Positions 42,108-50,665 of a stretch of 64,000 bases of DNA are shown here, one piece after another; position 1 is the stretch's first letter, and the number at the start of each line of letters is the position of its first letter. Location of the stretch: positions 251,866 through 315,865 of the forward strand of contig JBDRYS010000001.1 in assembly GCA_039803545.1 (NCBI GenBank), read 5' to 3'. Source of the DNA: a candidate division WOR-3 bacterium. GTDB taxonomy: Bacteria > Hydrothermota > Hydrothermia > UBA1063. The notes under the pieces are model-generated. The model was given only the letters and a program-made list of their open reading frames with translations. It was not told the origin of the DNA and did not search any database. The translations under genes and the position numbers were made by a program.

Positions 42108-43182
42108 TTTTGTATTAATTGGCTCTGGCCCTGCGTCCATTAATTGCGCATTGACTTTAAGGAAATTAAAGCCCGAATCTAAAATTAAAGTAATTACAGA
42201 GGCCCCTTTTATCTTTGCAAAAATGGCGGCACCTTCTGCTTTGAGAAAAGAGATAGAGCCTTCTAATTTGATTAAAACTCCACTTGAGGGAATTGAATTT
42301 GAGTTTAATCAGAGAATCGAAGGTGTTGACGTTGAAAGAGGGGTGGTTTTTTCTTCAAGTAAGGAATGGAAATATGGCAAACTGTTTATCGGGACAGGTT
42401 CCCGCCACCGGACTGTCTCTTTTGAGAACGCTTTTTATCCTGGTGACTTCAATTCAATGCTGAGATTAAGAGAATTGATCTTAAGTGGGAAGGTTAAAAC
42501 TGCAGTTATATATGGCTTTGGAATGGTGACCTTGGAACTTTTGGATATTCTTTTTTCCTATGGCATAGAAACTACAGTTGTTTCATCTTCATGGTATCCA
42601 TTAAGTACCTTGGTTTACAATGAATTGGGGAGCAAGCTGTCAAGCTATTTTGAAAGATTTGCCAAACTTATTTTTGAAAATGATATAAAATCTTACGATG
42701 AGAACTACGTTTATATGAAGGATGGAAGCCACATTCCTTGCGATGCCTTGATTGTGGCAAAGGGTACTGTTGCAAGTCCTATTATTTCGGATCTTGAAAT
42801 AAATGAATTTATGGAAACCCAGTATGAAGGAATCTTTTCAGGTGGTGACGCGGTGAAGGTTAAAGATAGCTTTACGGGGGAGTTTAAATACATACACCTG
42901 AACTCAGTTGCGTGGAAAACAGGTCATTACGCTGGTCTGAATATGGCAGGTTTAAAAGTCCCATTCCCTGGCGATATCTTTTTCTCGCTAACAAAGACTA
43001 AAAATTTCAGTGTTGCAGTATTAGGCGAGCTCAAAAGTTTTGAGAATGTTGAGATAATGGAGCAGGGTGATTCGCTTCTTTGTAGAACCTATAGAAAGGG
43101 AAAGGCAATAGGACTTTTCGCTCTAAATTGGGAAGTTGATTTTTCGAATTTTTCACAATTTTGGGTTAATACATTCATATAA
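42100..43182 (+). CDS. aorC: FAD/NAD(P)-binding oxidoreductase, AorC-like subunit
   Basis: Flavoprotein of 360 aa with two dinucleotide-binding folds: FVLIGSGPASINCALTL at the N-terminus (FAD) and AVIYGFGMVTLELLDIL near 135-150 (NAD). The motif GIFSGGDAVKVKD is the second FAD contact. A TTG start at 42100 is preferred (AAGGGA 8 nt upstream); a TTG two codons earlier is possible. It overlaps the aorB end. With the ferredoxin and tungsten subunits this completes an AorABC set, in which the flavin subunit passes electrons to NAD. Confidence 0.85.
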   Translation: MNDFVLIGSGPASINCALTLRKLKPESKIKVITEAPFIFAKMAAPSALRKEIEPSNLIKTPLEGIEFEFNQRIEGVDVERGVVFSSSKEWKYGKLFIGTGSRHRTVSFENAFYPGDFNSMLRLRELILSGKVKTAVIYGFGMVTLELLDILFSYGIETTVVSSSWYPLSTLVYNELGSKLSSYFERFAKLIFENDIKSYDENYVYMKDGSHIPCDALIVAKGTVASPIISDLEINEFMETQYEGIFSGGDAVKVKDSFTGEFKYIHLNSVAWKTGHYAGLNMAGLKVPFPGDIFFSLTKTKNFSVAVLGELKSFENVEIMEQGDSLLCRTYRKGKAIGLFALNWEVDFSNFSQFWVNTFI

Positions 43183-43225
43183 ATTGACGGCTCTTATCAT
43201 TTCCAATTGTTCGCATTGTGTACCT

Positions 43226-43231
43226 TATAAT
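43226..43231 (+). promoter_or_regulatory. -10 box before CBM9/DUF5916 gene
   Basis: Perfect TATAAT 29 nt before ATG 43261, allowing a leader that contains GGGAGGA. No clear -35 was found at the right spacing. It overlaps an upstream in-frame TTG, which argues against that longer start. Confidence 0.5.
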
Positions 43232-43260
43232 TGTTAGCAACACGAACAAAGGGAGGACTT

Positions 43261-45348
43261 ATGCTTATTTTAGCTGCTATTCTTGCGTCTATTACTTTCA
43301 AAGTTCCCGTAGTTAAGGATGATATTAAACTGGATGGCTTTCTTGAACCTTTGTGGGATTCTGCTCTGGTGTTTAGCAAATTCAGTGTTTTTGAACCATC
43401 GGATAGAGAAATACCATCTTTTAGAACGACTCTCTATGTTTTACAATCAGATAACTCCCTTTACTTCGCCTTTAAGTGTGAGCAAGATCAGATCAGAAGT
43501 TTAGTGGGACTTAGGGACAAAGGAGAGGGTGACTACGTTGGGATATATCTTGATACCTTTGGAAAAGGTAGCAGCGTCTATTTCTTCGGTGTTAATACGG
43601 CAGGTGTTCAGACAGATCGTATTATTACCGGTGGAGGTAAGGTTGAAGATGACAGCTGGGACGGTGTATGGTTATCTGCAACACGGGTTTCCGATGGTTC
43701 ATATGTTGTTGAAATGAAGATTCCTTTTAAGACTCTACAGTATGATATTAAAAACCCCGTTTTCCGAATGGAAGCGACAAGATTTATCTCTAAGAACAAT
43801 GAGAGGCTCTATATTGGTAAGTATAAGAGGGAGTGGGGTTTGAATCCCTTAGATTTTCCAATAGAACTTAAACTACAATTGCCGGAAAGTTCCTTTGGAT
43901 TTGAACTTATGCCTGTCTTATTAGTTCAAAAGGACAGCACAGATATTAAAATCAAGGCGGGTTTAGACTCCAAATGGTGCCCTTCCAATAAATTTACACT
44001 TAATTTGACTCTGTATCCTGATTTTTCACAGGTAGAGGCTGATCCTTTTACGTTAAATTTGGGTAAGTACGAAGAGTACATGGAGGAGAAAAGGCCATTT
44101 TTTGTTGAAGGTAGTGAAGTATTTAGATTTAGATCAAATCCCTACTCTTTTGGGTTTGGGCCTTCTATAAATCCGTTCTATTCCAGGAGAATTGGGAAGG
44201 CTTTATCCTCTGAGGTAGTTGTACCACTGATTTTCGGGTTAAAGGGCTTTTACAAATCTCGTGGTTTTGAAGGAGGATTGCTTACCGCTCTAACAGGTGA
44301 TGCCTTTTATGTTTACGATTACGGTGATACATTAAGGGAAGAAAAAGCACTTTACAATGTAATATCTTTCGGGAAGCAATTTTCTGGAAACTCAAATTTA
44401 GGATTTATTTATTCTGGTAAAGCAACGCAGAGTAATATTGCGGAAAACCATGCTATTGGTGTGAATTTTCACTATTTTGTCCAAAGTACAGAATTGACCG
44501 GAACTTTTTCTAGTTCACTCTATGAGAATCACATAGGAAATGCCTTTGCCTTCCATGTTGCTATGCTCGAGGAAACTCATCATTTTATGTTCTCTTTTAT
44601 GAATATAGATTCCCTGTACAATGTTTCGGAAATAGGCTTCACACCATGGGTGGGGTTACGGAGGATTTCGATACTTGGAGGGCCCGATTTTGAAATTAAT
44701 GGGGAGAAGTTGCAGAATGCCACTTTTTCGGTCGGATACAACAATAAAGCAGAAGCTTTCGAGGGCATGAAAAGTCAGAATTTTGTATTTTTCCATTCTA
44801 ATTTGAACTATAAAAATGGAGCAGGAATTGAATTCCACTTCTCGGCAGGCCGCGAATATATAAACAATTACGTGAACAACTATGAGATTGATGTTGATGG
44901 CTGGTCTTCGCCCAATGGAAGGCTTGAATTGAATGGAGGTATTGGATTTGAAGAAGGCTATAACTATTATCGTGACTACGTAGGCTTGATGGTTTCTCAC
45001 AGAGCAAGGTTGAGGATACACGGGGATTCGAGATATGATTTGGAGTTAAATTTAAGAGGGTGGCTGGAATTTGATCCATCGTCAAAATTGGAGGAATACA
45101 CCCTTTCGATCCTTCCAAGATTTCAATACGCAGTGAATAAAGATTTGCTTATCAATATTTACGGTCAATACGCTAAACTCATTCTGTCGAAGGAGACAGA
45201 AAGCAAAAATGTTAACCTTTTAGTATCTTATAATTTCAGGCCTAAGAGCTGGATCTACCTCGTGATCTCGAAGGATTTTGCCTCAGATAGTCCACATGGG
45301 AAACCTCTTCAAGGTGTCCTTAAAATAAGGTATTTGTTCTACTTTTAG
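43261..45348 (+). CDS. CBM9-like/DUF5916 outer-membrane protein
   Basis: Exported protein of 695 aa. ATG 43261 is chosen: GGGAGGA precedes it and the signal peptide MLILAAILASITFKV follows. Residues about 20-215 form a CBM9-like beta-sandwich (IKLDGFLEPLWDSALVFSKF; GDYVGIYLDTFG; YVVEMKIPFKTLQY). The DUF5916 part begins near 230, with its hallmark EEKRPFFVEGSEVFRF around 278, and ends as a predicted barrel with terminal Phe (RYLFYF). Such proteins sit in the outer membrane of Bacteroidetes-like bacteria and may bind carbohydrate; no enzyme activity is established. Confidence 0.88.
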   Translation: MLILAAILASITFKVPVVKDDIKLDGFLEPLWDSALVFSKFSVFEPSDREIPSFRTTLYVLQSDNSLYFAFKCEQDQIRSLVGLRDKGEGDYVGIYLDTFGKGSSVYFFGVNTAGVQTDRIITGGGKVEDDSWDGVWLSATRVSDGSYVVEMKIPFKTLQYDIKNPVFRMEATRFISKNNERLYIGKYKREWGLNPLDFPIELKLQLPESSFGFELMPVLLVQKDSTDIKIKAGLDSKWCPSNKFTLNLTLYPDFSQVEADPFTLNLGKYEEYMEEKRPFFVEGSEVFRFRSNPYSFGFGPSINPFYSRRIGKALSSEVVVPLIFGLKGFYKSRGFEGGLLTALTGDAFYVYDYGDTLREEKALYNVISFGKQFSGNSNLGFIYSGKATQSNIAENHAIGVNFHYFVQSTELTGTFSSSLYENHIGNAFAFHVAMLEETHHFMFSFMNIDSLYNVSEIGFTPWVGLRRISILGGPDFEINGEKLQNATFSVGYNNKAEAFEGMKSQNFVFFHSNLNYKNGAGIEFHFSAGREYINNYVNNYEIDVDGWSSPNGRLELNGGIGFEEGYNYYRDYVGLMVSHRARLRIHGDSRYDLELNLRGWLEFDPSSKLEEYTLSILPRFQYAVNKDLLINIYGQYAKLILSKETESKNVNLLVSYNFRPKSWIYLVISKDFASDSPHGKPLQGVLKIRYLFYF

Positions 45349-45357
45349 CATGCTCGT

Positions 45358-45386
45358 TTGATAGTATAAATCTGCTGAAATATAAT
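45358..45386 (+). promoter_or_regulatory. Promoter of the symporter-CoA transferase-oxidoreductase operon
   Basis: TTGATA (45358-45363), 17-nt spacer, perfect TATAAT (45381-45386). It gives a leader of about 15 nt with AAGGAG before ATG 45408. Confidence 0.88.
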
Positions 45387-45407
45387 TTACCACAAAAGGA
45401 GAAGCAC

Positions 45408-46847
45408 ATGCACTTGTCAATACAATTTATAATTGTGTTCCTTTATTTTGTGGTCGTGCTCATTGTCGGTCTTCTCGCCCAGAAGCTTGCCAAGTCAGGT
45501 ACTGACTATCTGATTGCCGGAAGAAACCTCGGATTGTGGCTCTGTACCGCTGTGGTTGTCGGGGAATGGCTTGGTGGGATGAGTACTATTGGTGTATCCG
45601 AAAGGGCATACGTAAGTGGGATTTCCTCTGCCTGGTACAACATTTCCACTTCAATTGGAATGGCGCTGTTTGGCTTTCTTTTGGCGAAGCATTATAGGAG
45701 AAACAACGTATATACCGTATCGGAGATGATTGAGAAGCTCTACAACAAAAATGTAAGAACGGTTTCAGCAATCGCTTTTCTTTTTGCTTATATAATTCTC
45801 GGGTATGCCCAGGTTCAAACTGTTGGTTCTGTTCTTGCATCAAGCCTTAATATGAAGTTCACCGATGGTGTAATATTAGGGGGGCTTTTGGTAACTATTT
45901 ACGTGACTGCAGGTGGCTATTGGTCTATTACATTAACGAACGTCATTCACACATTGTTCTTATATTTTTCAATCATTTCGACCTTTATCATTGGGCTTAT
46001 TAAGATAGGTGGATATTCAGGTTTATTTAAGGCACTTGCAGAAGTGGGTAAAAACCCCGCAATTTACAAGAGTCCCTTTGGAGTGGGTACAAATCAGGTA
46101 CTGGGATGGATAATTGGCGGTATGTTTGGTGCCTTTGCTGCTCAGGCTTCAATCCAGCCAGTCTTCGCCGCAAAGGATGAAAGGACTGCAAAGAACGCTT
46201 CCCTTTTAAGCGCATTATTAATCTTTCCCACTGGAATCCTTACCGCAACCCTTGGAATGATTGCGGCGACAGGTAAATTTGTTAATGTATCAAATCCAAA
46301 GCAGGCACTTCCGAGCCTTTTAATGTCAACAAATTTTGTTCCTGCCTGGTTTGGTGGGATTGCTCTTGCAGGTATTCTTGCAGCTATCCTTTCTACCGTC
46401 GCACCGGTGATGTTTGCAATTTCTACAATTCTTGTAAAGGACATATACCACAACCTTATTCACAAGGAAGCTGATGAACAAAGGCTTTTAAAGGTTTCTC
46501 GGTGGTTTACCTTTATTGTGGGGTTACTCCTTATTCCCCTTGCGGTTTATCTTCAAGGTTATGTCCTTGATACTGGTTATATCTCTTATGCCATTAGGGG
46601 CGCCGCTGCCATCATAGTCCTTGCTGGCGTCTACTGGGTTGTTAAAGGCAAAAGAATTCCTACTTCAAATGCTGCCAATGTTGCAATGATTCTTGGAACC
46701 GTTGTTGCCGTTGCCTTTCCTATCATTAAGTATTATAAACCCACTTTCAATTTTGACAAGAACCTCTGGGCACTTGGAATAGCGCTATTATCAATTCTTT
46801 TTGTGACTTTCATTGAAAGGGTTATATTAAAGAAGGAGAATCAATGA
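45408..46847 (+). CDS. Sodium:solute symporter (SSS family)
   Basis: Inner-membrane transporter, 479 aa, with about 13 hydrophobic helices. SSS features: SGTDYLIAGRNLGLWLC early on, GMSTIGVSERAYVSG in helix 2, VTAGGYWSITLTNVIHTLFL, and the Na-site region GILAAILSTVAPVMFAIST near residue 325. It takes up a small solute with Na+. Its neighbours (CoA-transferase and 2-oxoacid oxidoreductase) suggest a carboxylate, but the family also carries sugars, amino acids and choline. It overlaps the next gene by ATGA. Confidence 0.92.
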   Translation: MHLSIQFIIVFLYFVVVLIVGLLAQKLAKSGTDYLIAGRNLGLWLCTAVVVGEWLGGMSTIGVSERAYVSGISSAWYNISTSIGMALFGFLLAKHYRRNNVYTVSEMIEKLYNKNVRTVSAIAFLFAYIILGYAQVQTVGSVLASSLNMKFTDGVILGGLLVTIYVTAGGYWSITLTNVIHTLFLYFSIISTFIIGLIKIGGYSGLFKALAEVGKNPAIYKSPFGVGTNQVLGWIIGGMFGAFAAQASIQPVFAAKDERTAKNASLLSALLIFPTGILTATLGMIAATGKFVNVSNPKQALPSLLMSTNFVPAWFGGIALAGILAAILSTVAPVMFAISTILVKDIYHNLIHKEADEQRLLKVSRWFTFIVGLLLIPLAVYLQGYVLDTGYISYAIRGAAAIIVLAGVYWVVKGKRIPTSNAANVAMILGTVVAVAFPIIKYYKPTFNFDKNLWALGIALLSILFVTFIERVILKKENQ

Positions 46848-48028
46848 AACCACTTGAAGGCGTTAAGGTCCTTGATCTCTCGAGGGTTCTTGCAGGTCCC
46901 ACTGTTGGGATGATCCTCGGGGATCTTGGCGCCGATGTGATAAAGGTAGAAAGGCCCGGAGTCGGTGATGAAACCCGGGGCTGGGGGCCACCTTTCGCAG
47001 GCGGTGAAAGTGCCTATTACATGTGTGCAAACAAAAATAAGAGAGGAATGACCCTTGATCTAAAGTCTGAGGCCGGTAGGGAAATTCTTGAGAAGTTAAT
47101 AAAACGTAGCGATGTTATGATATTAAACTTCTTACCCGATGTGCTTGAAAGTCTCCACTTGACCTATGAAGAAGTTAGAAAAATCAAACCTGACATTATT
47201 TGGGCCTCTATAACGGGTTTTGGACTCACTGGTCCGAAGGCTAATAAGCCTGGCTATGATGTTCTGATTCAGGGCATCAGTGGACTAATGAGTATTACTG
47301 GTGAACCTGATGGCGAACCGATGAAGGTTGGAGTAGCCATCTGTGATGTACTTACTGCCCTCTACACGGTAATCGCTATCGAAGCTGCCCTAATTAGGCG
47401 AAGTCAAACTGGAGAAGGTGCAATGATCGATAATTCCTTGTTGGAATCATCTATTGCAAGCCTTGTAAATGTGGCGAACAACTATTTAATTGGAGGAATT
47501 ATTCCTAAGAGATACGGTAATGCCCATCCCAACATAGTGCCTTACCAGGTTTTTAAGGCCAGCGATGATTATATAATCATAGGAGTGGGAAATGAGGAAC
47601 AGTGGAAACGGTTTTGTAAAGTAATCGAAAGGGAAGATTTGGCTACGGATCCAAGGTTCGAAACCAACGCAAAACGGCTTGAAAATAGACATATTTTAAT
47701 TCCCATTATTGAAGAAATAATCTCAAAGAAGGAAAGCAAGTACTGGCTTGAGAAGCTGGATGAGGCCCATATTCCAGCAGGTCCCATAAATACCGTTGAC
47801 AAGGCTATTAATGATGAACAGGTTGTTTATAGAAAATTCATTCAGGAAATTGACCATCCAACGGCAGGCAAGATCAGGTTAATGAAAAACCCAATTCACT
47901 TCGGGGATATTGAATTGGATATTTATAGACACCCTCCACTTCTTGGAGAGCATACGAAGGAGATCCTCTTGGAGATTGGTTATACCGAGGAGGATTACCT
48001 AAGGTTTAGGGAGATGGGGGTTGTATGA
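46844..48028 (+). CDS. Class III CoA-transferase (CaiB/BaiF family)
   Basis: Moves CoA between acyl groups through an aspartyl-CoA thioester; 394 aa. Family motifs: LDLSRVLAGPTVGMILGDLG, VIKVERPGVGDETRGWGPP, NKRGMTLDLKSEAGREI, and GYDVLIQGISGLMSITGEPD, in which the conserved catalytic Asp region precedes KVGVAICDVLT. It overlaps the symporter and ferredoxin genes, so all are cotranscribed. It probably activates the imported acid, with succinyl-CoA or acetyl-CoA as donor; the actual pair is not readable. Confidence 0.92.
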   Translation: MKPLEGVKVLDLSRVLAGPTVGMILGDLGADVIKVERPGVGDETRGWGPPFAGGESAYYMCANKNKRGMTLDLKSEAGREILEKLIKRSDVMILNFLPDVLESLHLTYEEVRKIKPDIIWASITGFGLTGPKANKPGYDVLIQGISGLMSITGEPDGEPMKVGVAICDVLTALYTVIAIEAALIRRSQTGEGAMIDNSLLESSIASLVNVANNYLIGGIIPKRYGNAHPNIVPYQVFKASDDYIIIGVGNEEQWKRFCKVIEREDLATDPRFETNAKRLENRHILIPIIEEIISKKESKYWLEKLDEAHIPAGPINTVDKAINDEQVVYRKFIQEIDHPTAGKIRLMKNPIHFGDIELDIYRHPPLLGEHTKEILLEIGYTEEDYLRFREMGVV

Positions 48029-48273
48029 ATAAACGCTTTGAAATAGAGATTAATCACGACTGGTGTAAGGCTTGCTACATTTGTGTTAAAATTTGTCCTA
48101 AGAATGTTTTTGATATCGCGGAAAAGGAGAGTTTTAGGGGATTTAGAGAGGTAGTACCATCCAGAGTAGAGGATTGTATCGGGTGCTTGATGTGTGAAAA
48201 CTTCTGCCCTGATTTTGCAATTGAGGTGAAGGAGCTAAAAGATGCCGTGGAAGAGGATAAAGTTACCGATTAA
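48025..48273 (+). CDS. korD: 2-oxoacid:ferredoxin oxidoreductase, delta (2x[4Fe-4S]) subunit
   Basis: Ferredoxin-like protein of 82 aa with two clusters: CKACYICVKICP and CIGCLMCENFCP. It accepts electrons from the thiamine site and passes them to external ferredoxin. It begins inside the CoA-transferase stop (ATGA) and its end overlaps the alpha-subunit gene by 32 bp. The delta-alpha-beta-gamma order is typical of 2-oxoglutarate ferredoxin oxidoreductases. Confidence 0.92.
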   Translation: MNKRFEIEINHDWCKACYICVKICPKNVFDIAEKESFRGFREVVPSRVEDCIGCLMCENFCPDFAIEVKELKDAVEEDKVTD

Positions 48274-49384
48274 ACCTGGAAGATTCTTGGTACAAGGTGA
48301 CGAAGCTGTTGCCGATGGCGCTTTTTGCGCTGGGATGAGATTTTATGCTGGATATCCGATAACCCCTGCCAGTGAGGTAATAACAAGGGTTCAGGAGCGA
48401 TTCGAAGAATCAGGAGAGGGTGTTTACTTTCAGGGTGAGGATGAAATAGCCTCGATAGCAGCTTGTATTGGTGCTTCTTGGACCGGTGTAAAGGCGATGA
48501 CGGCAACCAGTGGGCCGGGTTTTGACCTTATGGTGGAGAACTTAGGATATGCGATTTTTACTGAGACTCCCCTTGTTATTGTTGATGTTCAAAGGGCAGG
48601 TCCATCAACGGGTCAGGCGGCAAGACCTTCCCAGGGGGACTATCATCAGGTGAGATATGCAACCCATGGCGATTATGAGATTATTGTTCTTACTCCCTGG
48701 TCCTGTCAGGAGCTATTTGAGTTTGGAATAAGGGCCTTTAATTTGGCTGAAAGGTACCGAGTCCCAGTCATTATTTTGACGGACGAGGCTGTAGGGCATT
48801 TAAGGGAACCCGTTGTTTATCCTGAAGAGATAGATGTGTTTGACCGGGAGCACGATCCAGATGCTCCTCCTTTTAGTTTTGATGAAAGGGATGCAGGTCC
48901 AATGCCCCTTATTGGTGATGGAAAGGCGCTTTTGATCACCGGTTCCACCCATACGGAGGCCGGAAAGCGGGTAACACAAGACCCTGAAATTCATAGGAAA
49001 ATTGTTAAACACCTTATAGGAAAGATTCAACATAACGTTTCTGATATTTTTGAATCACACGAAGAATTCATAGAGGATGCAGAGATCGTAATTGCATCCT
49101 ATGGCATTTCTGCAAGGAGTGGGTTCGAAGCGGTGAAAAGGCTAAGGGAAAAAGGCCTTAAAGTGGGATTTTTCAGATTTAAAGTCATCTGGCCTCTTTG
49201 GGAGAAGTACGTGAGGGAGAGGCTTTCAGGAATAAAGAAGATTTTTGTTCCAGAGATGAATGCAGGCCACTTATCGCGAGAATTAGAAAGACTGGTTAAT
49301 GGTGAGGTAATCTCAATATCAGAGCTTGGTACTAATATAATAACTCCAGAAACCATTGTTAAAGAAGTGGAGGCCCGTCTATGA
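48242..49384 (+). CDS. korA: 2-oxoacid:ferredoxin oxidoreductase, alpha subunit
   Basis: Pyrimidine-binding and domain II part of the enzyme, 380 aa. Motifs: GDEAVADGAFCAGMRFYAGYPITPASE (split across residues 19-45) and ATSGPGFDLMVENLGYA; the YPITPxSE string contacts substrate and is shared with 2-oxoglutarate oxidoreductases. GGAG lies 8 nt before the ATG. Overlaps with delta and beta genes indicate coupling. Substrate is likely 2-oxoglutarate, although branched 2-oxoacids are possible. Confidence 0.92.
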   Translation: MPWKRIKLPIKPGRFLVQGDEAVADGAFCAGMRFYAGYPITPASEVITRVQERFEESGEGVYFQGEDEIASIAACIGASWTGVKAMTATSGPGFDLMVENLGYAIFTETPLVIVDVQRAGPSTGQAARPSQGDYHQVRYATHGDYEIIVLTPWSCQELFEFGIRAFNLAERYRVPVIILTDEAVGHLREPVVYPEEIDVFDREHDPDAPPFSFDERDAGPMPLIGDGKALLITGSTHTEAGKRVTQDPEIHRKIVKHLIGKIQHNVSDIFESHEEFIEDAEIVIASYGISARSGFEAVKRLREKGLKVGFFRFKVIWPLWEKYVRERLSGIKKIFVPEMNAGHLSRELERLVNGEVISISELGTNIITPETIVKEVEARL

Positions 49385-50124
49385 AAAATTACATGGATTG
49401 GATTAGAACAGACTACTTTCCCACTGCCTTTTGTGCCGGATGCGGGCACGGCATTATTTTAAAGGCCATTGCAAAGGCTTTAACAGAGTTGGAGTTCAAG
49501 AGAGAGGAAGTGGTTTTTGTTTCGGGTATTGGTTGTTCCGGATGGATTCCAAGCCCATATATTAAAGCCGATTCTATACATACAACTCATGGTAGAGCAC
49601 TTGCCTTTGCAACGGGTGTTAAACTTGCACGACCTGATTTAACTGTTATCGTTGTTGGGGGCGATGGGGACATTGCCTCTATCGGTGGAAATCATTTAAT
49701 TCATGCAGCGCGGAGAAATATAGATATCACATGTATAATGGCTGACAACAACAATTACGGGATGACAGGCGGCCAGTACTCTCCCACTACACCTCAAGGG
49801 GCAAAGACCACCACCTCACGAAAAGGTCATGTTGAACCGCCTTTTGATGTGGCCTACATGGTTAAGGCTGCTGGGGCTTCTTATGTCGCAAGGTATACCG
49901 TTGCCCATTTTCCACAACTGGTTAACGCCATTAAGAAGGCTATTACAACACCCGGTTTTTCCTTCGTACAGGCGATCAGTTCCTGTCCCACCCACTTTGG
50001 CAGAAGGAACATATCCCAGGATCCATATGAGTATCTTGATTACCTCAAAAAAAATTCTGTCAATATAAAAAATGTTAAAGAAACGGACGAAATTCGGAAT
50101 AAAATCACAATAGGAGAATTCTAA
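49381..50124 (+). CDS. korB: 2-oxoacid:ferredoxin oxidoreductase, beta (TPP-binding) subunit
   Basis: Thiamine diphosphate-binding subunit of 247 aa. CAGCGHGIILKAI lies at the N-terminus, and the TPP signature is GGDGDIASIGGNH followed by ADNNNYGMTGGQYSPTTP. There is no extra cluster domain, so the iron-sulfur centres are in the delta subunit. The ATG overlaps the alpha stop. Together the complex converts a 2-oxoacid plus CoA to acyl-CoA, CO2 and reduced ferredoxin. Confidence 0.94.
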   Translation: MKNYMDWIRTDYFPTAFCAGCGHGIILKAIAKALTELEFKREEVVFVSGIGCSGWIPSPYIKADSIHTTHGRALAFATGVKLARPDLTVIVVGGDGDIASIGGNHLIHAARRNIDITCIMADNNNYGMTGGQYSPTTPQGAKTTTSRKGHVEPPFDVAYMVKAAGASYVARYTVAHFPQLVNAIKKAITTPGFSFVQAISSCPTHFGRRNISQDPYEYLDYLKKNSVNIKNVKETDEIRNKITIGEF

Positions 50125-50125
50125 A

Positions 50126-50665
50126 ATGGGAACCTTGCAGGTTAGGTATGCTGGAACTGGAGGGCAGGGTATAATTCTGCTGGGTGTTCTAACCGCAGAT
50201 GCTGCGGTAAAGGCCGGAAACTATGCGACTCAGGGTTCTTATTACGGTGCTCAGGTTAGAGGTGGTATCACTTCAGCCGATGTGGTTTTGAGTAAAGACT
50301 GGGTTGCTTTTCCTTACGTTGAGTATTCCGATATCCTTGTTGCCCTCACCTCGGAGTCGCTAAGTTATTATCTAAAATCTGCCAAGGAAGGGAGTATTAT
50401 AATTGTAGATGAGATAGTCCTAATTGAGCAAGATGAGGGGGAACTGAAGTCCAAATTTAGATTAGAAAAGATCCCATTTACCAGGTTATGTTACGAGAAA
50501 TTCAACTCGGGTTTTCTGTTAAACATTGTGGCTTTTGGTTATGTTTCCAGGTATCTAAGGGATTTCTTCACTGAAAAGGAAGCTATCGCAGCCTTAAAAG
50601 AAAATGTTCCCGAGAAATATTTTGAAATAGAGGCTGAAGCTTTTAAAGTTGGAGCTTCAATTTAA
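50126..50665 (+). CDS. korC: 2-oxoacid:ferredoxin oxidoreductase, gamma subunit
   Basis: Gamma subunit of 179 aa, typical length. The N-terminus RYAGTGGQGIILLGVLTADA and the following GSYYGAQVRGGITSADVVLS are the family hallmarks for CoA binding. It starts 2 nt after the beta stop, with GGAG 9 nt upstream, and its end overlaps convergent purA by 4 bp. It is the last gene of the 45408-50665 operon. Confidence 0.93.
   Translation: MGTLQVRYAGTGGQGIILLGVLTADAAVKAGNYATQGSYYGAQVRGGITSADVVLSKDWVAFPYVEYSDILVALTSESLSYYLKSAKEGSIIIVDEIVLIEQDEGELKSKFRLEKIPFTRLCYEKFNSGFLLNIVAFGYVSRYLRDFFTEKEAIAALKENVPEKYFEIEAEAFKVGASI

Noticed and set aside
43231-43260. TTG start for the DUF5916 gene
   Set aside because: It overlaps the -10 box and would bury the signal peptide; ATG 43261 has a good SD.
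44656-45021. 121-codon minus-strand frame within the DUF5916 gene
   Set aside because: Antisense shadow of a barrel-protein frame with no SD or domain.
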